From Hyaloscypha bicolor E (Eukaryota > Ascomycota > Leotiomycetes > Helotiales > Hyaloscyphaceae): DNA of 64,000 nucleotides. The translations under genes and the position numbers were made by a program. Below the pieces are notes generated by a model. It did not search any database and had not been told where the DNA came from. It saw only the letters and a list, made by a program, of their open reading frames with translations. Positions 45,720 to 55,937 of the stretch are shown here, piece by piece. The DNA is taken from NCBI RefSeq assembly GCF_002865645.1, contig NW_020194638.1, positions 806,001 through 870,000 on the forward strand. Direction: 5' to 3'. Positions within the stretch are counted from its first letter, which is position 1, and each line of letters starts with the position of its first letter.

Positions 45720-47158
45720 CTAGTATTTACCATTTGCAACCCCAGCATCCTGCTTCACGATCTCCATCTTCAACACAGGATCCATTCGCTTTTCCAATGG
45801 CCAATCTCCCCAGAAGTCCTGTACATGCTTCATCAATCGGTGGTACTGTAACCCTGCACCTGGTTGAATGTGTCCAATGATTCCAGCCTTGTCGCTCTCC
45901 ACGTGGGTTGGTACAATCAAACTTCTGCCAACGATGCATTCCAAACCCTTGAATGAAAAGCTCATGGCTTCTCGGCTTCCGCAAGGAACCCCAATAACAT
46001 TGAGGAATTGAATCTTAGTCTTTGGAAACTGTTCTTGGAGGTAGTTGATGATGTTGGGGTTGTAGGAGCCACCTCCACCGAGGTAGATCTCGTCGATGCC
46101 GCCTGGAGGACCCCAGCGCTTGTAGCCATCGGCCAGTGACTTTGCTGTGATGCGGGTGATGGTTGCAATGCAATCTTCTGGAGTTGCTCCCTTCGCTTGC
46201 ATCCGTTGGCATAGTTCTTCTGACAGGTTGTCGCCAAATGTTTCGCGTCCAGTTGTTTTGGGGATTTCGTGCACGAAGTATGGTTGTTGGAGAACCTCGT
46301 CGACGATTTCTTGGTCGACTTTGCCTGCGGCACCCATTACACCATTCTTGTCGTACTGACGCTCGCCGTTTGTGAAGTATCGGACAGCACCATCGATAAA
46401 TACATTTCCTGGTCCAGTATCGAAATCATATCCCAATCTCGGGTCACCCTTTGGCAACATTGTGATGTTGGCGATTCCTCCAATGTTCTGAACAGCAACA
46501 TTCTTCACTGGGTGTGTCGCGCAAAGTCCGTCCCAAGCCACGAACAAGGGACAACCTTGTCTACCAAGGGCCATGTCGCTGACGCGGAAGTTTGATAGAG
46601 CCGTGATTCCAGTCTTCGCTGCGATGATCGAAATTTCAGCCATATCGAGATGTGCGCGGATCTGGTCGCCTTCGAAGAGGTGGGGTAATGGCAGATGCCA
46701 TATTGTTTGTCCTTGGCCTGCAATAATATCCACTTCTTCTTGCAGATCGAAGTTGTGCTCTTTCGCAAATTGTTGGATGGCGTTGGCGGCGAATTCTCCG
46801 AGCTACATGGCAATAAGTTATTTGATTGTGACAACTTCGAGTGTTCGAATTCCACTCACCTGGATATTGACCATGGAGATCTCTTCTGGGGATGTCTTGT
46901 TCGTTCGGATGAGGTGCATGACGCGATCTAGTGCCTTGTCAGCAACTCTTTCTTGGAACATCTATGGCAGCGATTACCCTTCAACGCTCCGTCAAATGCC
47001 ACTTCGCCTGCTCGCAGCAGTCGCATCTTCAAAGGCGCATCTGGGCTTTCTTGTGTATAATGGATATGGGCAATGTCCAAACCATCCATAGATGTTCCGG
47101 CATTGGTACCAATGACCTTCAAGCTCAAGGGCTTGCCGTTCCACAGTTTGACTGCCAT
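45720..47158 (-). CDS. Anhydro-N-acetylmuramic acid kinase-like protein
   Basis: Model: 47158-46978, 46951-46860, 46802-45720; 451 residues. The start carries VIGTNAGTSMDGLDIAHIHY, the AnmK phosphate-binding loop (G-T-S-x-D-G). Later segments are DIIAGQGQTIWHLPLPHLFE (the HGQT region, here with Gln in place of the usual His), VAVQNIGGIANITMLPKGDP, GYDFDTGPGNVFIDGAVRYF with the catalytic Asp region, and EIYLGGGGSYNPNI. Bacterial AnmK opens and phosphorylates 1,6-anhydro-MurNAc in cell-wall recycling; the fungal substrate is unknown. The first 'intron' (46977-46952) would be only 26 nt; without it the frame breaks, so this may instead be a frameshift. The second intron is normal (GTGAGT...TAG). 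Confidence 0.8.
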
Positions 47159-48386
47159 TGCGCTGATATTGAGAATGTGATGAAGGGGGATAACGGGGAC
47201 GAAGTTGCACAGGACTTGAAGAGAGCACGAGTTGGCTTTATGGACCTCACAAGAGAAGAAAATATTCTACCTCGAGAGTCTATCAATAATGCGCCCCCCA
47301 ACCCCACATCCACGCGTTCGGTAGCTGCTGCAATTGCCCCATCACCCCTCCATTTCCCGAGCAGGGGCACACGACTTCGTAGCGTTTTACCTTCCAGGGC
47401 GCCGGGTCGGTCATGCCGCCCCGCCATTACTTTTGAGCAATCCCAAAATCCGGGGATATCAAGTCGGATGGAGCGCCACCTTGATGAGATCTGCCGAGGC
47501 AGCCCGGAAATACTCTGTAGTATCAGAAGACACAGTCGGAGATACCCCACTTATCCACTACACCTATGGAAGTATGTAGCAATCAAGCGAATCACAAAGC
47601 TCGATTCGCACGAATCTCCTGCTAGCGTGGACCGTAGTAACGAAAGAACGGAGAGTTAGTGGGTCACTTGGGAGCCGCTTCGGACCCTGGCCGTTCAAGC
47701 ACTCACGCCTTTCCTTCCTGTTCGTGCCTCGGAAGGAAATGCACTCCGAACGCGAAGGAAGAAACAATCCGTCGCTCGAATCTCCTGCTAGCGTGAATCG
47801 TAGTAACGAAAGAACGGAGAGTCAGTGGGTCACTTGCTAGCCGCTTACCAAGGCGCTTAGGCGTTTCCGCATTCACGCCTTTCCTTCCCGTCCGTTCCTC
47901 GGAAGGAAATGCACTCCGAATGTGAAAGAAGAGCCGTTCGTCGCTCGAATTTCGGGCTTTGCGGGGGCCTACCCCTAAGTAGAGGCCTCATTGGAGAAAT
48001 GACCTCCTTCTCTGGGGCGATGCACTAACAATATTGAGTTTTGTCCCCCCGCATTTGATGGTAACAAAATGCATTTCTTTGCTTTAGCCTACCAGTACTC
48101 CGGAATCATCCCTCCAGAGTTCCACCCGAGCTCCAACTTGGCCGTCTAGTGCTGCCGACGTGGAGAGTCCGGGGCGTCCACTAGTGTCATGTTTTTAGTT
48201 CCTGATCTCCACGTCTGGTTTGCTTGCTGACTAGATAGTTAACACCACCATTTATTACTGAAGGCAAAGAGCATAAGTAGAGCTCTGTTCCCCTTAACAT
48301 CAAGGACTTCATCAAGACATCTCACATCTTCCCCAATTTTTTCATCTATCATTCCTCACTCATTGTTCCCCTGTGCAACAGCCAAG
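47159..48386. other. Divergent promoter region between AnmK-like and sugar porter genes
   Basis: 1.2 kb between divergent starts. It contains a 166-bp tandem duplication (47611-47945). The long plus-strand frame (46931-47659) is mostly antisense to the AnmK-like gene and is not supported. A C/T-rich leader precedes the ATG at 48387. Confidence 0.45.
47611..47945. repeat. Tandem duplication of about 166 bp
   Basis: CGAATCTCCTGCTAGCGTG occurs at 47611 and 47777, followed by matching GTAACGAAAGAACGGAGAGT and TTCCTCGGAAGGAAATGCAC blocks. A third CGAAT start occurs at 47946 but diverges. TTCCT..CGGAAGGAA inside the unit is palindromic. Confidence 0.8.
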
Positions 48387-50019
48387 ATGGGTTTTTCAAT
48401 GGAGATCACTCCGTTTACTACTACCATGGGCGGTATGAGTGGTCTGCCACTCCAGTTTGCCGTAGCATCAATCGCAACATGCGCCTTCTGGCTCTTTGGT
48501 TATGATATGAGTGTGTAAGTATGGCGACAGTTCTATCAAGCTTCACAGCTAACTCAAATGCAGCATGGGTGGCCTTATTACCGAAGAGCCTTTCCTCAGC
48601 GTCTTCCCGGAAACCAAGAACCCCAACGTCCAAGGTATTATCATCGCTGTCCTTGAACTCGGTGCCCTCATTGGCTCTATTCTCTGTCTCATGTACGGTG
48701 ATAAGATGGGGAGACGGGGAACTGTCTGGGTTGGCATGGGTTTCATGGTTGTTGGTGGTGTTCTCCAAGCATCTGCCTACCATGTTGCGCAAATGGGAAT
48801 CGGACGTGTCCTGTCAGGTATCGGTCTCGGGCTCCAAGTTGCAACAGTTCCAACATGGCAATCAGAATGCGCCAAACCGAAAACCCAAGGTCGCTGGGTC
48901 ATGATTGAAGGTGGTCTTCAAACCACAGGTGTGGCGTGCGGACAATGGATTGGATATGCATTCTTCTTCACCCACGGCCAAATGCAATGGAGGGTTCCAG
49001 TCGCTATTCAACTCATCCCAGCACTCATCGTTTTCTGCTTGATTATGTTCCTCCCGGAATCTCCTCGATGGCTCATCAAGCACGGCAAGATCGAGCAAGG
49101 TATCCACAATCTCTGCAAGCTCCGTAACCTCCCGGAAGACGACCCGGTTCTCAAGGCTGAACTCGGCTCCATTATGGCCACTTTCGAGTCCCAGAAATCG
49201 CAAGCACCCTTCCAATACAAAGAGCTTTTCCAAAACGGCAAATCACAGACATTCCGACGAATGTGTCTCGGCTTCTTCATCCAGGCCGCACAACAACTCT
49301 CTGGTATCAACTTGGTCTCTACCTACGCCAACCAAATCCTTGGGCAGTCATTCAATCTCAGTCCTGGCATGTCGCACTTAATTGCTGCTTGTGGAGGAGC
49401 TGAATACGCCATCTGCTCGGTTCTCTCGGTTTTCCTGATCGAAGGACTTGGTCGTCGGAAAGCCTTCCTCCTCACCTCCACCGGCATGACAATTTCCTTC
49501 ATCCTCATTCCCATCTTGCTCTCACGCAACGAACGGAATATGCAACTCGCCGCCGCCGGGTTGCTCTTCGTCTTCAACACCTTCTTTGGTCTCGCATGGG
49601 TTGGAGGCCCATTCCTCTACAGTGCCGAAATCGCCCCTCTTCGCACCAGGGCCCAGATTAACGGTGTTTCTGCTGCTGCGAATTGGATTTTTTGCTTCAT
49701 CGTTGTTATGACCATTCCTCCATCGTTCGCCAACATCGGTTGGAAGACATATATTGTTTACGCCGTGCTGAACGCCTCATTCATCCCTATCATCTACTTC
49801 TTCTTGGTTGAGACGAAGGGACGCAGTCTGGAAGAATTGGATGTTATTTTTGCTGCGCCGGGAGATCCAGTTAAGAATGAAAAGAAGATGCCGCATAACA
49901 TTTCGATTGCGGAGGGGAGAAGGATATTGGGCTTGGATGATGATGAAGTGGAGGAGAAGTCCAAGGGTTCAGTGGAAGAGGTAAAGGTTGGTGGGAGTAA
50001 AGAGGTTGATTATGCGTGA
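48387..50019 (+). CDS. MFS sugar transporter (sugar porter family)
   Basis: Exon 1 48387-48514 and exon 2 48564-50019, joined by a 49-nt intron; 527 residues. The sugar-porter hallmarks are in order: FGYDMSV-MGG in helix 1, GALIGSILCLMYGDKMGRRG (loop 2-3), RVLSGIGLGLQVATVPTWQS (helix 4), PESPRWLIKHGK (PESPR after helix 6), QLSGINLVSTYA in helix 7, EGLGRRKAFLL (second GRR loop) and FFLVETKGRSLEELD after helix 12. Length and 12 hydrophobic segments match STL1/hexose/lactose-permease-like fungal porters in the plasma membrane; the exact substrate cannot be read from sequence. The acidic tail with its stop codon has been tandemly duplicated downstream (see repeat at 49961). Confidence 0.92.
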
Positions 50020-50152
50020 GTCCTCGTCATTTGAATTTTGAGATTGGGGGGGGTGGAGGGAGGTCCGAGGGCTCAGTGGAAAAGGCAAAGGTGGATGGGA
50101 GTAAAGAGGCTGATTGTGCATGAGTCCGTCATTTGTATTTTGAGATTAGGGG
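49961..50152. repeat. 104-bp tandem duplication spanning the transporter stop codon
   Basis: Copy 1 (49961-50048) contains the last 19 codons and TGA of the sugar porter. Copy 2 (50065-50152), with about ten differences, repeats GTGGGAGTAAAGAGG-like sequence and places another TGA at 50121-50123, exactly 104 bases after the first. Confidence 0.85.
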
Positions 50153-52255
50153 ATACAGGAACGCCAACAGATACTGTATGTGCAACGATAAATATTTTGT
50201 TTGATGATTTTGAAAGATTCTCTTCGGCTCTTCTTCCGTGGAATCAAACCGGGATCTAATTGTTTCTCAAAAGTCAGATTTGAGGGCTAAATGATTTTAT
50301 AGCCAAGTGGCACATATCAAGGAGCTGTCTAAGAAACATTATGTGAAATATGTATTACGTCTTGCCTGAGTCTTCCGTCTACCTCCGTCCATCAACCCAG
50401 CGACGCAAGATGATATCCCAAGCCACAGCCTCCCATTTGCAATCCCCAAATTTTCTTGTCGCTACCCACAAGCTAGCACCGACTTTGCCGCTGGCATATT
50501 CAACCCAAAACTCTAGCGTTCCTTTTGTGGATTTGTTGAAATTAGATTGGATTATACCTAGCGACGAACAGAAGGAGGTGTAGGATATTAAGGAGGTTTT
50601 TGAGGGCGTGGATCTCGGTGATGATAGAAGGATTTTGGAGTAGGCGGTTGGGGTGCGGGTTACACTGAGGATTAATGGGAATGGAAATGTTGTCTAGGAT
50701 GATGTTTCATACATGGGATATTTCATGAGATCGCTCTATTATAATTGTGCTTAGGACCCAAGGTGGCAGGTTGCATTGATTGACATTCTAGGCCTGTACT
50801 GCCGAGTCAGAGACTCGCTCTCTCGCGTCTGAAGAAAGGGGTTAAGCGATCAGGTCACCTGACGAAGTGGGACGGCTATATCTGAATGTACCACAACCCG
50901 AGGAATATCGAGAAAGCAGACTATAAATCTACCAGGATTCAAGGAAGGAACACTCAGAACAGAGTGGACCTTAAGCTATAATACTCTACGTCTAGATGTT
51001 CCTCAGGTTGTGGTACATTCAAATATGATGGTCTGCCACGAATAGCTGCACTTTAGTGCACCATTGCGACGAAACCGATCTACACTCCCTTCTGAGACTG
51101 AATGTTCAAAGATTTTCAGTGTATTTAGAGCTGGTTAGCCATGTACATCAGGCACTTGAGGATAAGACTCGGATGGAATCTAGCAAGCTCAGATGGAACG
51201 TGTCAAGTCTAAAGCTAGGTTCGCCTCGCTTAGCGTTCTTAGTGAGCGGATCTATCAACATTGCAATTTTTAAATTATTGGAGTTTGAAACTTAAACTGT
51301 AAACCTAATTGAGTCCTTCATACATATACCAAGTCGCTTTTGATTTGTGATTGAATTTTGCTGATGTAATATATTTTGTTTTGCGGATCGCTTCGTTTTT
51401 GTGAGCGGAAAGAAACGTCGTGTGAGCGGGATAATGGAATCTCAACTTACCAAAAGCGTATTAATTAGGGAAACATTTGGATTGTAAAGGGATCTTTTCA
51501 AGCAATCGGCATGTTGACATATAATATGGTTGATTTCTGATGTCGAGTTAGAGAGACGAAGCCCCTTCGCTTCGCTTTTTTGGTGAGCGGGAAAAATTCT
51601 TATGTGAGCGGATCACTGGGGCTTAGCTTTTTTGACAAACCATATACTGGTTGTTAATTCTTAATTAATTGGCTATGTTTTGGACGTATGTATAACAGAA
51701 CTAATACGTTGTTGATTTTTGATAGCTAGGGAGGAGAACTCAAAGCTCCCTGGATAATTGCCCAAGTGAATTCCGTATAGTGAGACCAGTGTCCGGAAAT
51801 CGAAATTTTCACAAATTCACGTACAACAGGGTTGATTGCTCATATAGACCGAGCACATTGAGTCCGTGTCTATTAGCTGAATGTTCGACGGTCCCACGGG
51901 CACTGGAGCTGATTGTCGACCCGAGGCGACAACCGACATCCATATGCTCCTAAATTCCCCCTCATCCCAAACGACCACCGAGCATTAACTTAATTCTCCT
52001 TCCACACCATCAGACTAAGATAAACACTGAGTTCGTCATCTGCTTCAATGTACAAGATTTGCAACGTACTTCCACTGCATTATACAAAATTGGCTGGTAC
52101 ATTGGGATTCATTGTACAATATCAAATTGCATAGCCAACTCCCATCTTATAGCGCCGCCCACTCTCTCAGGTTCCCGAAGTTTGTGACAAGAGAAGAGCA
52201 ACCCAGATTCCATTTTCCAAGAACTCTCCAATGCCACATCCCTAATGCGACCGAT
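50153..52255. other. Intergenic region with inverted and dispersed short repeats
   Basis: No supported gene; a 77-codon frame at 50350-50583 has no domain. An inverted repeat lies at 50879-51025. GTGAGCGG words recur at 51241, 51401, 51423, 51574 and 51604, two of them after GCTTCG-T-rich strings, suggesting diverged repeat copies. Confidence 0.45.
50879..51025. repeat. Inverted repeat, 28-base arms (MITE-like)
   Basis: TATCTGAATGTACCACAACC at 50879 returns as the reverse complement ending at 51025 (GGTTGTGGTACATTCAAATA) with two or three mismatches over 28 bases, around a 91-base centre. No clear target duplication. Confidence 0.65.
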
Positions 52256-52802
52256 TCAAACCTTCTCCGACAACCTCACCTCAGCACTCTCTTCCGTACC
52301 TCTCCAGGCTTGTGCAACCCTCACCAGATTCAAGGCCGAGACGAAAGCAAGAGGAAACAATCCAAAGACCACCACCTCAGCATCCAAATCAAGCACTTTC
52401 CCCCCACCAAAAACCAAACCCAATGCAGCGAGAATCAAAGTAGCATAAAGCTTATCAGCTTTCACACTTTTCATGATTCCTGCTGTAGAAATGGCGAGCA
52501 CGATACACACTGGCACCATTGCCCAAACCGGGATTGGCCATATCTCAAAGCTGGTGGTTGGTGGAGTTGCAGATTGAGAATGGCTTTGCGTAGAAGGAGT
52601 GAAGATCGATGAAATTGAGGATATGAGATGAGCTGCGGCCTGAAAGGAAACGTTAGAAGCGTAATATAAATAGCGCGGAGGGGGAAATCACCGTAGGATG
52701 CGTGGCTAGCGCATACTGGGCAGATACGAGGGCTGTTATGTATGCTGGGATGAAATGGAGATCGTGGTATCTGGACGAGAGAGAGATCCCAAGGGACTGC
52801 AT
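52256..52802 (-). CDS. Small four-helix membrane protein, family unknown
   Basis: Exons 52802-52692 and 52639-52256, joined by a 52-nt intron (GTGATT...TTTCAG) with consistent phase; 164 residues. The hydrophobic segments are FIPAYITALVSAQYALA, VWAMVPVCIVLAISTAGIM, LYATLILAALGLVFGGGKVL and VVVFGLFPLAFVSALNLVRV, predicting four transmembrane helices. A Ser/Thr/Pro-rich loop lies between helices 1 and 2. No catalytic motif is visible. It is divergent from another small four-helix protein gene at 53541. Coding is supported by clean splicing into one continuous hydrophobic protein; function unknown. Confidence 0.62.
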
Positions 52803-53540
52803 GGTGTTGCACGTTGAATTGCAAAGATGGTAAACACGAGCACCGCAAAGCGCGACATATTTGTTGTGAGGTACTGTCTCCACATCAACACGAGATCACG
52901 TGAAATCACAAAAATCTTGATTGCTTATCGATAACGCGGTTTCCCTGACAACGCGGAGACTGCTTATAACGATTGGCTCCGCCCTGCGTTGCTGGCCAAC
53001 CTCTTTACCTTATTTTCCAGCTCTTCTTAAGACGAACCTCCACGATGCCGACACCACTATACTTACCTCACCAGGATGAACAAACTTTCAATCATTCCTC
53101 TCAACTCTACTCTCGTAGTCTTGAGCGAACTCTTTGGGACAGTCATTGACCGCAACTCGAGACTCCTTTTCCAAGCAAGTCAACAAACTTGACAGCCTTG
53201 TTTTTGCAATTCCCACGGGCCGATATATGACCCAATTCGACAAACTAGCACCGCACACATTTGCTACTTCGGTTCACAACCGTTACATGTCTTGCGTTTA
53301 CGGGCCGTGGTAATTAAGAGTTGAAGTATGTCGCTGTGTTGCTGCTGCCACAGTTGCAACTTCCCCCTTAGGCATCATCTCCAGAGGAAAGAAGCTAACT
53401 AATTCTAACACTACAGAGTTACTACTCCTACGAACGAAATATCTCTGTGCCCCTTACTTCTCTTTGAGGAGACTTCGACAATTGATTGGTCAGACGCTGC
53501 GAGTTCCCATACGCGGGTCACATCAACGTATAACCCAAAC
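52803..53540. promoter_or_regulatory. Shared divergent promoter region of two small membrane protein genes
   Basis: 738 bases between divergent starts with no supported gene and no recognisable individual site. Confidence 0.35.
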
Positions 53541-54123
53541 ATGAATATTTGGAGATGTATAGATACAGATCAACAGGCTGGAGTTGTGCCATTTGCAATC
53601 AGTCTGTTCAGTTCGCTGTTGAGTTTTTTGGGTGGCACAATTTTCTTCCATGGAGCTGTTGGTGTAGGTGCAAACATCGCTGTTGTTGCTTGGATCGGGT
53701 GAGTTCTCTCCTTCTTCCTTTCCGCTTAGGCTCGTTGCTGACTCTGTTATAGTTTCCTCATCATATACCTACCCGCAATCTATCTATACTTCACTCGTTG
53801 GACAGCTAGAAGAATGGGCGCGCGAGGGAAGGCATTGTACGTTGCAAGATGCAATCCAAATATCCTGGTTTCTGAAGAAGACACTGACAGCCTAAAGGTT
53901 TATACTCGTCGTGGTCATTGCAGCCTGGGTTTGGGCGCATATGATATCCTGGAAGAACGCAGCTGCAGGAATTGCAGGCATATTCTTTGGACCTACCGTT
54001 GTAGTGCATCTTCTCCAGGTTCTGATCTTTGGCCTAGGTGGCCACCCGCAACCCGTCGAGGGACACGACGCAGCGACAGTGGATGGAGGGGCCTTCGCAA
54101 TGCAGCCTTTCCCTCCAGTTTAA
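53541..54123 (+). CDS. Small four-helix membrane protein, family unknown
   Basis: Three exons, 53541-53698, 53753-53836, 53898-54123, with consistent phases (introns GTGAGT...ATAG and GTACGT...AAAG); 155 residues. Hydrophobic segments: VVPFAISLFSSLLSFLGGTI, VGANIAVVAWIG joined to FLIIYLPAIYLYF, FILVVVIAAWVWAHMI and GIFFGPTVVVHLLQVLIFGL, suggesting four membrane helices, with an Arg-rich cytosolic loop (TRWTARRMGARGK) after the second. The C-terminal tail is polar (HPQPVEGHDAATVDGGAFAM). The second intron's acceptor is weak. No family recognised. Confidence 0.6.
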
Positions 54124-55937
54124 TACGGTTCCATTCGATTTCAGTCCATCCGCCCGAGCCCATTATTCTCTCTCTCTCTCCACGAGTTTATTACGCCAAT
54201 CGACGGAGCATCTTGGGAGAACAGACATTCACGCCATTCCGGTCTATAAGGCCCCGCGGTCTTAACGATACGACACGATGCCATGCTTCACTTACGCTGC
54301 GACGACGATCAACTCATGTTCCCAGCACTTCCCTGAACATGCGCAGCGGCAGTCACATTTTCTTTGGATTTAGCGTTGATATAAGCATTTGAGTTCCTGC
54401 AACATGTTTGGTAATGGTTAACATCAAAAGCGAGAAGGCTATTGGATATTGCATGGTCGGTGTTACGGTCTTCCTGCACTTCAGCAGCATGGAGTTTGGC
54501 ATTCGATCAGGAGTCAGGAAAAGAGAGATAGGGGAGGGGAGCCATGATTTGATGTCAATGATGATGATTGAGGAGAGTTTGAAAAGCGCTGGCGCCGGAG
54601 AGTGTGGGAAATGCATATAATATGGAGTACCGGTATTGCACTTGCAGAGATATCCTTGGACATAGCGAAGGAAATAACGACTCATTTTACACCTATTATC
54701 TGCTTCCCACCTACCTCAACCATTAAGACTTGGACCTACAACCCGCGTGATTCAGTCCTCCCAAGTTGACAACAATTAAGTCCAGATTTAAGTCGGAGAA
54801 ATTAAGATGAGATACATTCTCCATTCTCGCCTCTGTTTTTCCCCACTCCATGTGTGTTTTTTAAATAAAAAAAAGTAAATCTTGTTCTGACCCTGAACCT
54901 AGTTTTGTGACGACTGTTTGCCAGTGAAGTCCTTGGTCACACTCTCACTCCGACAGAACCAGAGAGGTGCATGGGCCGTAAAATAAACACCAGTTTGTTG
55001 CAAACGGAGGACAGGGAGTTAGCGAACAGAGATCGGTTGAAGTCGCCTCCGAAAGATCCTCAGGAGGTGTATGGAGGTACGCCTCGGGGCATGAGTAGAG
55101 GCCATCTGCATATCCGTGCCCGCTTTGGCCAACTCTTGAGCATCGCTCAAAGTGACAAAAAACCTGGACGGTGATAGATTCGGGCTGCTCGGCGGGGCGG
55201 TTGGCTGTCCTGAAGCCAGGGAGGTTTGGACTATCTCGGTTAGGACTTCAGCTGCTGAAGATTCGACGTCCTACCTGAACGGATGGTTGGCAAGTTTGAT
55301 TTACATTTCGATAGAGGCATACTAACTTGGAATCTCGGACTACCTCAGACTGAGCATCTACAAGTTTGGCATCTTCGGATATCGGCTGCTTCGACTTTAC
55401 TCCAATGGACAAGGGGAGGTCAGACCAAGTATGGTGTGTTTGTTTAGAAAAAGTGAATGCGGAGTTACGTGAAAGTGTTTACTCAATCCAGATTTGCCTT
55501 ACCAATTTTACTATATATTAGTAAATTATAATAAAATTCTTTCTCTAAATAAAAAAAGGTTTCTAATTATTATACGCAATAGCTTATAATGTAATATATA
55601 CTTTAAATTAATATTTTTCGAATTACTTAAGAGCTACTTAAGTTACTTATAAGTTTCTTAAAGACTAATTAGATTACTTAAGAGCGATTTAAGGGCTGCT
55701 TAGAGATTACTTAGGAACTGCTTAAGTTGCTTAAATAGCTTAAGTAAGCTGGATAAGCCGAGGGCAAGCCAAGTGTAATTAGTGTCTTAGCAGAAGTGGC
55801 TATGTCTACTAACCAAGTATAAATGGAAGAATAAAGGGAATAACATTGAAATCTGCAGTGATTGTATATAAGATGACCTCTTGAATATTCAATAATGGAT
55901 AGGAGAATCTCGAGAATAGCTGCAATAATATTCAGAC
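54124..55937. other. Intergenic region, partly A+T-rich
   Basis: No supported gene. From about 55490 the sequence is A+T-rich; 55620-55760 holds degenerate copies of a TTACTTAAGAGCT-like word about 15-25 bases apart. This low-complexity patch ends at the 3' end of the aldehyde dehydrogenase gene. Confidence 0.45.

Noticed and set aside
46931..47659. 242-codon open frame on the plus strand
   Set aside because: Mostly antisense to the N-terminal exons of the AnmK-like gene, whose minus-strand motifs are clear; no domain in this frame.
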